64,000 nucleotides of DNA from Catenuloplanes indicus. Lineage in GTDB: Bacteria > Actinomycetota > Actinomycetes > Mycobacteriales > Micromonosporaceae. The position numbers and the translations under genes are program-made. Shown here piece after piece: positions 8,331 through 16,361 of this stretch (positions are counted from its first letter, which is position 1; the number at the start of each line of letters is the position of its first letter). The notes below the pieces were generated by a model, which worked only from the letters and a program-made list of their open reading frames with translations, did no database searches and was not told the DNA's origin. The stretch is taken from the NCBI RefSeq assembly GCF_030813715.1, contig NZ_JAUSUZ010000001.1, positions 6,634,001 through 6,698,000 on the forward strand, in the 5' to 3' direction.

Positions 8331-9206
8331 ATGACGGACGTGACGGTGGTGGGTGGCGGGATCATCGGGCTGACCGCGGCGCGGCGGCTGCACGAGGCCG
8401 GTGCGCGGGTGACCGTGATCGCGGCGGATCCGCCGGAGGAGACGGTGTCCACGGTGGCGGCCGCGGTCTGGTACCCGACGCATCAGGACCCGGACCCGCG
8501 CGTGCTGCGCTGGTCCGCGGAGGCCTATGCGGAGTTCACCCGCCAGGCGCACGACGGCGTGCCGGGCGTGCTGCTGCGCCGCACCCGGATGCGGGCCGCG
8601 GCGGAGACGCTGCCGTGGTGGGCGCCCGCGGCCGGTGACGTGGCGTACCGCGACGGCGAGCTGCACTTCACCGCGCCCCTGGTGGAGATGTCGCCCTATC
8701 TCGCCTGGCTGGCCCGGGACCTGCGGATCGTCCGCCGCCGCGTGACACACCTGAGCGAGCTGGACGGCCCGGTGGTCAACGCGACCGGCCTGGCCGCCCG
8801 CGAGCTGGCCGCTGACGACGCGGTGGAGCCGGCCCGCGGCCAGGTCGTGCTGGTGAAGAACCCGGGCCTGGACGTCTCGATCCGCGACGAGTCCCGCTCG
8901 CTCTACATCCACCCGCGCAGCCGGGACGTGGTGCTCGGCGGCACGTTCGAGCAGGGCCGCGGCGACCTGACGCCGGACCCGGCCGAGGCCGCCGCGATCA
9001 GGGCCCGCTGCGTGTCGGTGGAGCCCGCACTGGCCGGGGCCGAGGTGCTCGGCACGAGGATCGGACTGCGCCCCACCCGGCGCGGCGGCCCTCGCCTGGA
9101 ACGGGTCGGCGACGTGATCCACTGCTACGGCCACGGCGGCGCCGGGATGACGATGTCCTGGGGATGTGCACGGGAGGTCACCGAGGCAGCTCTCAGAGTA
9201 TCCTGA
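8331..9206 (+). CDS. D-amino-acid oxidase-like FAD-dependent oxidoreductase
   Basis: 291 residues. The N-terminus has the FAD-binding GxGxxG motif (VVGGGIIGLTAARRLHEAG). The C-terminus has the DAO signature region IHCYGHGGAGMTMSWG preceded by GLRPTR, whose Arg would bind the substrate carboxylate. A Cys occupies the site that is usually Asn, His or Ala in the signature. It is a little shorter than eukaryotic DAOs (about 340). Expected reaction: oxidative deamination of a D-amino acid to a 2-oxo acid, ammonia and peroxide. No catabolic partner is adjacent. Confidence 0.85.
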   Translation: MTDVTVVGGGIIGLTAARRLHEAGARVTVIAADPPEETVSTVAAAVWYPTHQDPDPRVLRWSAEAYAEFTRQAHDGVPGVLLRRTRMRAAAETLPWWAPAAGDVAYRDGELHFTAPLVEMSPYLAWLARDLRIVRRRVTHLSELDGPVVNATGLAARELAADDAVEPARGQVVLVKNPGLDVSIRDESRSLYIHPRSRDVVLGGTFEQGRGDLTPDPAEAAAIRARCVSVEPALAGAEVLGTRIGLRPTRRGGPRLERVGDVIHCYGHGGAGMTMSWGCAREVTEAALRVS

Positions 9207-9246
9207 CGCTTTCCCCAGCCAGGTTGCCCCGGAGCAAGGTGGTGGA

Positions 9247-10293
9247 ATGCGGGTGGCGGGTCCGACGATCAGCATCCGGGACGTGGCACTGCACGCGGGT
9301 GTGTCCGTGGGCACGGTCTCCAATGTGCTCAACCGCCCGGACATCGTCGCACCGAGCACCCGCACCCGTGTGCTGGACGCGATCACCGTGCTCGGCTTCG
9401 TACCGAACGAGTCGGCCAGGCAGCTGCGCCGTGGCCGTGGCCGTTCGCTGGGCCTGGTGGTGCTGGACGTGGCGAACCCGTTCTTCACCGACGTGGCCAA
9501 GGGCGTGGAGGAGGCGACCGGCCCGGCCGGGCTCCCGGTGATCTTCTGCAATTCGGACGGCGACGCGGCCAAGGAATCGGCCTACCTGGACCTCCTGGAG
9601 GAGCAGCGGGTGCAGGGCGTGCTGATCACCCCGGTCGACGACGCGAACGCGCGGCTGCTCCGGCTGCGCGAGCGCGGCGTGCTGGTGGTGCTGCTGGACC
9701 GGGTGTCGCCGCGCGCGGAGCTCTGCTCGGTCTCGGTCAACGACGTGCACGGCGGCGAGCAGGCGCTGCGCCACCTGGTCGAGATGGGCCACGAACGGGT
9801 GGCTTTCGTCGGCGGGCCGTGGGCGCTGCCACAGATGCGGGACCGGTTCCGGGGCGGCGTGCGGGCGCTGGCCGAGGCCGGGCTGCCGGCGGACGCGCTG
9901 CGCCGGTGCGAGACGCCGAGCCCGACCGTGGCCGCGGGCCGGGACGCGGCGGCGCGCATCCTCGGCGTGCCGAAGGGGGCCCGGGCGACCGCGGTGTTCT
10001 GTGCGAACGATCTGCTGGCGCTGGGCGTGCTGCAGGGCATGACGCGGCAGCGCATTCGCGTACCGGAAGAAATCGCGCTTGTCGGATATGACGATATTGA
10101 CTTCGCGGCCGCGGCGGCCGTGCCGATCTCGTCGGTTCGGCAGCCCCGTCAGCGTCTCGGCCGGACCGCCGCCGAGCTGCTGCTCGACGAGGCCACCGAC
10201 CCGGGGTCGCACGTACACCGGCAGGTCGTCTTCGAGCCGGAGCTGGTCGTGCGCGAGTCGAGCCAGTTCACCCGCGGCGCCGGGACGACGTAA
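9247..10293 (+). CDS. LacI-family transcriptional regulator
   Basis: 348 residues. The N-terminal LacI helix-turn-helix and hinge (ISIRDVALHAGVSVGTVSNVLNRP, then FVPNESARQLRRG) is followed by a sugar-binding-protein-like core (LGLVVLDVANPFFTDVAKGVEEA, VVLLDRVSP, FCANDLLALGVLQ, YDDIDFAAAAAVPISSVRQP). It is closely similar throughout to the regulator of the rhamnose cluster at 58716, with an identical recognition helix. The ATG at 9247 follows AAGGTGG. Its target is unclear; the flanking genes are a flavoprotein and a LAL regulator. Confidence 0.9.
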   Translation: MRVAGPTISIRDVALHAGVSVGTVSNVLNRPDIVAPSTRTRVLDAITVLGFVPNESARQLRRGRGRSLGLVVLDVANPFFTDVAKGVEEATGPAGLPVIFCNSDGDAAKESAYLDLLEEQRVQGVLITPVDDANARLLRLRERGVLVVLLDRVSPRAELCSVSVNDVHGGEQALRHLVEMGHERVAFVGGPWALPQMRDRFRGGVRALAEAGLPADALRRCETPSPTVAAGRDAAARILGVPKGARATAVFCANDLLALGVLQGMTRQRIRVPEEIALVGYDDIDFAAAAAVPISSVRQPRQRLGRTAAELLLDEATDPGSHVHRQVVFEPELVVRESSQFTRGAGTT

Positions 10294-10452
10294 TTTAACG
10301 ATCAACGAGTAAGCTGTTCTCAGCCCGCAGACCCGCCGGAACGCCCATAAGGCCCCGGTCGGCCGGCACCGCCGTGACATCGGCTCCCGCTGCGTGTGAG
10401 CTGAAGCGTTACCGGCGGTCGGCCGCTGATAACGGTTGAGGGCGCCCGCCTG

Positions 10453-13275
10453 GTGGGGACGGGCGCCGACAGTTCGGAGATCACGCTGACTACCGACGTC
10501 TCGGCCCACGGTGTCCCCCTGGTGGGGCGCGCGGCGCTGCTCGGTGCGATCGAAAGCCGGCTGCGCGCCGGCGGCGGCGTGGTGCTCACCGGCCCGAGCG
10601 GCATCGGCAAGACCGCGATCCTCGACGCGGTGGCCCAGCGCGGCGACCGCGTGCTGCGGCTGGCCGCCACCGCGGCCGAGCGCTTCCTGCCGTACGCGGG
10701 AATGGCCGAGCTGCTCGCCCAGGTGCCGGACGACGTGGTCGAGCGGCTCCCCGGGCCGCAGCGCGCCGCGTTCGACACCATGCTGGTGCGCCGCGGCGAC
10801 TCCCGCGGCCGGGGCGGGCGTGCCGAGCTGGCCCGCCGGCTGGCCTGGCAGAGCTGCCTCGAGGCGCTCAGCGAGCAACCGGTCCTGCTGATCATCGACG
10901 ACGCGCAGTGGCTCGACGGCGCGTCCGCGGACGTGATCGGCTACGCCAGCCGCCGGCTCGCGGACCGGCCGATCCGCGCCGTGATCGCGCAGCGCTCGCC
11001 GGAGAGCCCGGCGATCCGCGCCCGGGTGGCGCACCTGAGCCCGCCGCCGGTGCAGGAGCTGACCGTGCCGCCGCTGGCCGAGGAGGACGTGACCGCGCTG
11101 CTCGACGCGCACGGCCTGAACTACTGGGCCGCGGCCCGGCTGCACGCGGACAGCGGCGGCAATCCGTACCTGGCGCTGGCGCTGGCCGGCGCGTTCGCGT
11201 TCGACGACCCGCCGACCGGCGACGCCCGGCCGTGGCGCCCCTGGCGGCTGCCGGAACAGGTGCGTGACGCGCTCGTCGACCGGCTCGACGCGCTGCCCGC
11301 CGCGGTCCGCGAGACGCTGTTCGCGGCCGCGCTCGCCACCCGGCCCACCGCGGCCCAGCTGCGGATGGCCGGCCGGCCGGACGCGGACCGCGAGCTGCGC
11401 GCCGCCGAGGCTGCCGGGCTGATCGCGGTCGAGCACGGCGTCGTTCACTTCACGCCGCCCGCGGTCGCGACCGTGCTGGCCGAGGAGGCGCCGGCCGACC
11501 GCCGGTCCGCCACGCACCGGCAGCTGGCCGCGACCGCGTCCGACCCGGTCGAGCGCATCCGGCACCGCGCACTGGCCAACGAACACCCGAACGCGGAGAT
11601 CGCCCGCTCGCTGGTGTCCGCGGCCGAGACCGCGCTCCAGCGCGGCGCACCCGGCCTGGTCGCCGACCTCTACCTGCTGGCCGCCGACCGGACCGGCGGC
11701 GACCTGCACCCGGAACGGACCGAGTGGCTGGTCGCCGCCGCCGAGGCCGCCGCCGCCGCGGGCCGCCGCGAACTGTGCGTGCAGGCCGCCGAGTCGGTCT
11801 TCGCGGCGGACGCGACACCGGCCCAGCGGGTCCGCGCCCGGATCGCCGTGCTGGACGGCTCCGGCCAGGCACTCGGCGGCATGGAGGAGATGCTGGCCGC
11901 CGCGCTGGTCGACGCCGGCGACGACCCGGCACTGCTCGCGCCGCTGCGGCTGCGGCTGGCCTGGCAACGGCACCACCAGGGCAAGACCGAGCTGACCGAA
12001 CGCGAGGCGAAGGCCGCGGTCCGGCTGGCCCGGATCGTCGGCGACACCGCGGTGGAGAGCATGGCCGGCGCGATGCTCGCCCAGGTGACCCGCGCGTCCG
12101 GCCGGCCCGACTACCTCCAGGTGCTGGCCGAGGCGCTGGCCGTACCGGAGGAGGCGGGCCGCGGCCGGCTGCACCACTCGCCGCGCTTCCTGGCCGCCCG
12201 GTTCGCGCTGTTCGACGACCGCCTCACCGAGGCCCGCGCGGAACTGCTCCGCATGTTGCCCGAGGCGGAACGCAGCGGCCTGGAGGAGCTGGTCGACATC
12301 CTGCGCAGTCTGGCCGAGGTCGCCAGCCGTGACGGGCACACCCGGGACGCGCTCGACTACGCCGCCCGCGCCGCCCGCCTGTTCCAGGAGAACGACCTGC
12401 CGCTCGGCCCCAGCTGGTACGCGATGGCCATCGCCGAACTGGCCGGCGGCAGCCCCGCCCGCGGCCTCAACTACGCCGAACGCGGCGTCCGCTCCTCCGA
12501 GGCCGACGCCGACATGATCTACCTGACCCGCAACCTGCACGTGCTCGGCCAGGCCCAGCTGGCCACCGGCGACAACGACGCCGCCCTCGCCACCCTGCGC
12601 CGCCTGCAACGCCTGGAGGCCGACCGCGGCTACACCGACCCGTCCACGCTGCGCTGGCACGGCGACCTGGTCACCGCGCTGGTCAACGCCGGCGAGGCCA
12701 CCGCCGCCGCCGCGGTGGTGACCGAGGCCCGGGAGGCCGCGCAACGCCTGAAACGCTCCCGCGGCGTCCTGGCCGAACTGGACCGTGCCGAGGCCCTGAT
12801 CCTGGTCCACCAGGGTGAGGCCGCCGCCGGGGCCGCGCTCGCGGCCGGCGCCGCGAAGACGTTCGCCGACCTCGGCCAGCCGATCGCCCAGGGCAACGCA
12901 CTGCTGGCCCTCGGCCGCGCCGAACGCCGCCGCCGTCGTTACGCCGCCGCCCGCACCGCGATCGAATCCGCCCGGGACATCTTCAGCCGCGCCCACGCGA
13001 CCCCATGGACCCAGCGGGCCCAGCGCGCCCTCGCCACCCTCACCGTCGGCGCCCAGCGCCGCGCCCCGGAGGAGGAATCCACCGGCGGCGGCGAGGTCCT
13101 GACCTCGACGGAGGCCCGCATTGCCACCCTGGTCCGGCAGGGCGCCAGCAACCGCGAGATCGCCACCCAGCTGTACCTGAGCGTGAAGACCGTCGAGGCC
13201 ACGCTCACCCGTATCTACCGCAAGGTCGGCGTCCGCTCCCGCACCCAGCTCGCCTCCCGCCTGACGGAGGGTTAG
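10453..13275 (+). CDS. LAL-family AAA/LuxR transcriptional regulator
   Basis: 940 residues, the size of LAL (large ATP-binding LuxR) regulators. A Walker A GPSGIGKT lies at residues 47-54 and a Walker B VLLIIDDAQWLDG at about 145-157. A long alpha-helical TPR-like middle and a C-terminal LuxR helix-turn-helix follow (LTSTEARIATLVRQGASNREIATQLYLSVKTVEATLTRIYRKVGV). Such proteins sense a signal through the ATPase/TPR body and activate operons. No biosynthetic cluster is next to it, so its regulon is not evident. The GTG start is tentative. Confidence 0.9.
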   Translation: MGTGADSSEITLTTDVSAHGVPLVGRAALLGAIESRLRAGGGVVLTGPSGIGKTAILDAVAQRGDRVLRLAATAAERFLPYAGMAELLAQVPDDVVERLPGPQRAAFDTMLVRRGDSRGRGGRAELARRLAWQSCLEALSEQPVLLIIDDAQWLDGASADVIGYASRRLADRPIRAVIAQRSPESPAIRARVAHLSPPPVQELTVPPLAEEDVTALLDAHGLNYWAAARLHADSGGNPYLALALAGAFAFDDPPTGDARPWRPWRLPEQVRDALVDRLDALPAAVRETLFAAALATRPTAAQLRMAGRPDADRELRAAEAAGLIAVEHGVVHFTPPAVATVLAEEAPADRRSATHRQLAATASDPVERIRHRALANEHPNAEIARSLVSAAETALQRGAPGLVADLYLLAADRTGGDLHPERTEWLVAAAEAAAAAGRRELCVQAAESVFAADATPAQRVRARIAVLDGSGQALGGMEEMLAAALVDAGDDPALLAPLRLRLAWQRHHQGKTELTEREAKAAVRLARIVGDTAVESMAGAMLAQVTRASGRPDYLQVLAEALAVPEEAGRGRLHHSPRFLAARFALFDDRLTEARAELLRMLPEAERSGLEELVDILRSLAEVASRDGHTRDALDYAARAARLFQENDLPLGPSWYAMAIAELAGGSPARGLNYAERGVRSSEADADMIYLTRNLHVLGQAQLATGDNDAALATLRRLQRLEADRGYTDPSTLRWHGDLVTALVNAGEATAAAAVVTEAREAAQRLKRSRGVLAELDRAEALILVHQGEAAAGAALAAGAAKTFADLGQPIAQGNALLALGRAERRRRRYAAARTAIESARDIFSRAHATPWTQRAQRALATLTVGAQRRAPEEESTGGGEVLTSTEARIATLVRQGASNREIATQLYLSVKTVEATLTRIYRKVGVRSRTQLASRLTEG

Positions 13276-13882
13276 GGCCGACAAGGGTTTCCTCGGTTTC
13301 GCCGCCGGGTTTCCACTACGTAACGTGGTCCTCAGCAAGTCACGAGGTGCCGCCCCGCGGTCCCCGGAACCGCCCGCCGACCAGCGGACGGATCCGCCCG
13401 CGTGTCCGACCAACACCCCGAGTACGGACCGGGAGGATTACCCCGCAAGGGGGACCTGGCCCCATATCCTCGGCACCCCCATATTCCGCACCGCCCGGCT
13501 CCGACCGCACCCCCCGCGGGCAGCCGGGCGTGTGCTCTTTCCAGCCCCCCTCGCGGGCCGCTGAAGACCCGGATCAAATACTTGATCTTCCCGCTTCCGG
13601 CGTGGTGCGGCCCGCATGCTCCCGCGGGCACCGGTCGTCGCTGGCGCTCCTCCCTGCCGGTCGAGTGGGTGGCCGACGGAAACCCCGGACGGCACGCGGC
13701 CGCGTCGAAGCACCCTGCCCGGCCGGTGAAGCATCAGGTCCCGCCGATGCCCGCTGCTGCCGCTGCGGCTCCGCGCGTCCGCGTCCGTGCCACGAGTGGG
13801 TGCGGCGTGAGGTGGTGGATCGAGCCGGCGCATGGGTGGCGGGCGGTGGGGTACGCGGGTGCCACGACGGAAGGGGTGTGTG
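13276..13882. other. 607-base stretch without a confident gene
   Basis: No frame here has convincing homology. A GTG-initiated frame at 13402 begins SDQHPEYGPGGLPRKGDLAP, which looks like the Pro/Gly-rich cytoplasmic tail of a small actinobacterial membrane protein, but it dissolves into low-complexity sequence without membrane segments. It may be a decayed gene. The 3' end should contain the promoter of the small ORF at 13883. Confidence 0.4.
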
Positions 13883-14071
13883 ATGACGAACGTGCAGCAG
13901 CCGGAGTTGCGGCGCAGTGGTGAGACGGCGACGACGAAGCAGCGGATCGAGGACGCGGATCCGGTGGAGGCGCCGGGTGGGGCCCATGACAAGTCGGACA
14001 AGCGGCCGGTGCCGGAGGGGCAGGTGTCGCCGTACGGTCCCGGCGAGAAGACGGCCGGCGACCACTCCTGA
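13883..14071 (+). CDS. Small disordered hypothetical protein
   Basis: 62 residues beginning MTNVQQPELRRSGETATTKQ, strongly hydrophilic (Asp, Glu, Lys, Pro, Gly) and ending YGPGEKTAGDHS, so probably unstructured. A GGAAGGGG precedes the ATG with normal spacing. Similar short proteins with an RRS...RIEDxDP...YGPGEK pattern occur in related actinomycetes; no function is known to me. It converges on the histidine kinase gene with a 9-base gap. Confidence 0.55.
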   Translation: MTNVQQPELRRSGETATTKQRIEDADPVEAPGGAHDKSDKRPVPEGQVSPYGPGEKTAGDHS

Positions 14072-14080
14072 CGGGGGCGG

Positions 14081-15304
14081 CTAGCGATACGGGAGCCGGG
14101 CCGAGACCGTGAAACCGGCCGCGGTGGCCGTGGCGGTGAACGTGCCGCCGAGCGCCTCGGCCCGCTCCCGCATGCCCAGCAACCCGTGACCCGGGCCGCC
14201 CTCCGGCGCGGGCTTCGACGCCGGCCCGTTCGTGACCGTGACCCGCAGATGCTCGCCGGCGCACGACACGCTGATCCGCACCGGAGCCCCCGGTGCGTGC
14301 CGCCCGGCGTTGGTGACGGCCTCCTGGACGATGCGGTACGCGGCCAGTGAGACCGGCTCCGGCGGTTCCGGCCGCACGGGATCCATCGCCAGCGTGATCG
14401 GCATGCCCGCGGCCGAGGCGGCGGTGACGAGGGCGGGCAGGTCGGCCAGCGTGGGCTGCGGCGCGCGTGGCACGTCGTGGGACGTGCGGAGGACGCCGAG
14501 CAGGCGACGCAGGTCGGTGAGCGTGTCGCGGGCGGCGTCGGCGATCGCGGCGAACTCTTCCTTCGACGGGGCGGAGACGTCGGCGACGCGGTACGGGGCG
14601 GTCTCGGCGCGGACCGCGATCATGGACATGTGGTGCGCGACCACGTCGTGCATCTCGCGGGCTATGCGGGCGCGTTCCTCGAGGACCGCGCGCTGCGCGC
14701 GGGCCAGGTCGGTGATCTCCTCCTGCACCTCCAGGATTTTCTCGGCGTGGGTGCGGCGGCGGACCTGGTCGCCGAGGATCAGCACGCCGGCCAGCGGCAG
14801 CCAGGCCTGGACGGCCTGGCCGGCTGGCGCGAGAAGCAGGCAGGGCAGCGCGACCAGCACCCCGATCCAGACGGTGACGCCGGCCGTGGTGCGGGCCGCG
14901 GCGATGCCCAGAACCAGCATCACGACGGTCACCTGGATCACGGTCCACGGCCACGGGTCCGTCGCGTGGTCGAGCCACAGCGTGCTGGTGAACGCGCCGG
15001 CGTAGGCGATCCGGACGGCGATCAGCGGACGCCAGAGGACGAACAGCAGCGGCGCGGTGGCCACCGTCGACAGCAGCGTCGCCTCGGCCGCGCCGGACGT
15101 GTCGCGGCTCGTCTGCAGGTCGGCCACGTTCACGGCGGTCAGTACGGCGACCGCGAGCACGCCGAGCGGGGTGAGCCACGGGCGCAGGCGCGCGAGGCGC
15201 GTGCCCGGCGCGGGCGGCGCGGTGGGGAAGTCCGCGCCGGCCAGCAACCGCGCGAGGTCGCGCAGCGGCGTGAACGAGCGCCGGGATGCGGGCGTTGCGG
15301 GCAT
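14081..15304 (-). CDS. Orphan NarL-type sensor histidine kinase
   Basis: 407 residues. About five N-terminal membrane helices (WLTPLGVLAVAVLTAVNV to LPLAGVLILG) are followed by a HisKA_3 dimerisation helix with the phospho-acceptor His in RIAREMHDVVAHHMSMI. A HATPase_c domain then carries the N-box (IVQEAVTNAGRHAPG) and the G-box (GPGHGLLGMRERAEALGG). Such kinases normally sit beside a LuxR-type response regulator; none is adjacent. It is divergent from an ABC exporter, which may be its regulatory target. Confidence 0.9.
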   Translation of the reverse strand: MPATPASRRSFTPLRDLARLLAGADFPTAPPAPGTRLARLRPWLTPLGVLAVAVLTAVNVADLQTSRDTSGAAEATLLSTVATAPLLFVLWRPLIAVRIAYAGAFTSTLWLDHATDPWPWTVIQVTVVMLVLGIAAARTTAGVTVWIGVLVALPCLLLAPAGQAVQAWLPLAGVLILGDQVRRRTHAEKILEVQEEITDLARAQRAVLEERARIAREMHDVVAHHMSMIAVRAETAPYRVADVSAPSKEEFAAIADAARDTLTDLRRLLGVLRTSHDVPRAPQPTLADLPALVTAASAAGMPITLAMDPVRPEPPEPVSLAAYRIVQEAVTNAGRHAPGAPVRISVSCAGEHLRVTVTNGPASKPAPEGGPGHGLLGMRERAEALGGTFTATATAAGFTVSARLPYR

Positions 15305-15351
15305 TCGCGCAGAGTATCCGCCGGGTCGGCGGGCGTCGTGGCACTCCGGTA

Positions 15352-15369
15352 GTCATACCGGGGTATGAC
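15352..15369. promoter_or_regulatory. Operator-like palindrome GTCATACC-GG-GGTATGAC
   Basis: Two perfect 8-base arms are separated by GG, 47 bases upstream of the kinase start and about 190 bases upstream of the ABC transporter start. Symmetry and position suggest a binding site for a dimeric regulator controlling one or both genes; no such regulator is encoded next to it. Confidence 0.5.
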
Positions 15370-15554
15370 GGCATCCCGGCAGAAGCGGGCCGGAACCCGC
15401 AGAGGACCGCTCCGACGGTACGGGCGGGCGCGTGCTCCGACTTTCGGCGGAGTGAGCCCGGCCGGTTTCTGGCTCCCTGGGGTGATGCGGCCCGGCCACC
15501 ACAGGCGCGAGGCTTCGCCACCGAACAGCCCCGCCACCGAAGGGAAAATCGACG

Positions 15555-16286
15555 ATGATGCTCGCCTGTCAGGCTCACGACCTGGTGAAGGTCTACGGCC
15601 GCGGCGATACCGCCGTCCGCGCGCTGGACGGCGTCTCCGTGGGCTTCGGCCGCGCCGAGTTCACCGCGATCATGGGCCCGTCGGGTTCCGGGAAGTCGAC
15701 GCTGATGCACTGCCTGGCCGGCCTGGACCGCGCGACCAGCGGCGCGGTCATGCTCGGCGACGTGGACCTGACCCGCCAGTCCGACAAGGTGCTGACCAAG
15801 GTCCGCCGGGAACGGATCGGGTTCGTCTTCCAGGCGTTCAACCTGCTGCCGCAGCTGACCGCGGCACAGAACATCACGCTCCCGCTCGACCTCTCCGGCA
15901 CCAAGCCCGACCCGGCCCTGTTCGGCCGCCTCGTCGACGTGCTCGGCCTGCGCGACCGCCTCAAGCACCGCCCGAGCGAACTCTCCGGCGGCCAGCAGCA
16001 GCGCGTCGCCCTGGCCCGCGCGCTCGTCTCCCGCCCGGAGGCGGTCTTCGCGGACGAGCCGACCGGCAACCTCGACTCCCGCACCGGCGCCGAGGTGCTG
16101 TCCTTCCTGCGCAACGCGGTCCGCGAGTACGGCCAGACCGTCGTCATGGTCACCCACGACCCGGTCGCGGCCTCCTACGCCGACCGCGTGATCATGCTCG
16201 CCGACGGCCGGATCTCCGGCGAGATCCTGCACCCGACCCGCGAGTCCGTCACCGACGCGCTGCACCAGCTGGCCGGTGCCCGATGA
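15555..16286 (+). CDS. MacB/LolD-type ABC transporter ATP-binding protein
   Basis: 243 residues. Walker A GPSGSGKS at 41-48, Q-loop [15 protein letters not shown], signature [15 protein letters not shown], Walker [17 protein letters not shown] and switch HD in MVTHDP. This is the ATPase partner of FtsX-like permeases that export peptides, lipids or antibiotics, or drive mechanotransmission. AGGGAA lies 8 bases before the ATG at 15555; the ATG at 15558 is an alternative. Its stop overlaps the first permease start (ATGA). Confidence 0.93.
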   Translation: MMLACQAHDLVKVYGRGDTAVRALDGVSVGFGRAEFTAIMGPSGSGKSTLMHCLAGLDRATSGAVMLGDVDLTRQSDKVLTKVRRERIGFVFQAFNLLPQLTAAQNITLPLDLSGTKPDPALFGRLVDVLGLRDRLKHRPSELSGGQQQRVALARALVSRPEAVFADEPTGNLDSRTGAEVLSFLRNAVREYGQTVVMVTHDPVAASYADRVIMLADGRISGEILHPTRESVTDALHQLAGAR

Positions 16287-16361
16287 CCGTGCTGCGCACC
16301 CAGCTCGGTCATCGGGCACCAGCTGGCCGGTGCCCGATGACCGTGCTGCGCACCCAGCTCG
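16262..16361. repeat. 46-bp direct duplication flanking an inverted copy
   Basis: Bases 16262-16307 are repeated exactly at 16316-16361 (period 54). The segment joining them contains 16307-16320 (GGTCATCGGGCACC), the exact reverse complement of 16275-16288, which recurs at 16329-16342. The repeat contains the end of the ATPase gene and the start of the permease gene. Because 54 is a multiple of three, both copies of the permease start remain in frame. The pattern is typical of replication template switching. Confidence 0.9.

Noticed and set aside
10294-10452. Promoter operator for the LacI or LAL gene
   Set aside because: No dyad or known motif could be found in this 159-base gap beyond chance similarity.
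9193-13416. A 1407-codon open frame on the minus strand
   Set aside because: It is antisense to the LacI and LAL genes, is low-complexity (Gly/Arg/Gln/Val-rich) without domains, and exists because GC-rich codons on one strand suppress stops on the other.
13402-13923. 173-codon frame beginning SDQHPEYGPGG
   Set aside because: Only the first 20 or so residues look protein-like; the rest is low-complexity with no membrane or domain signal and overlaps the better-supported small ORF at 13883.
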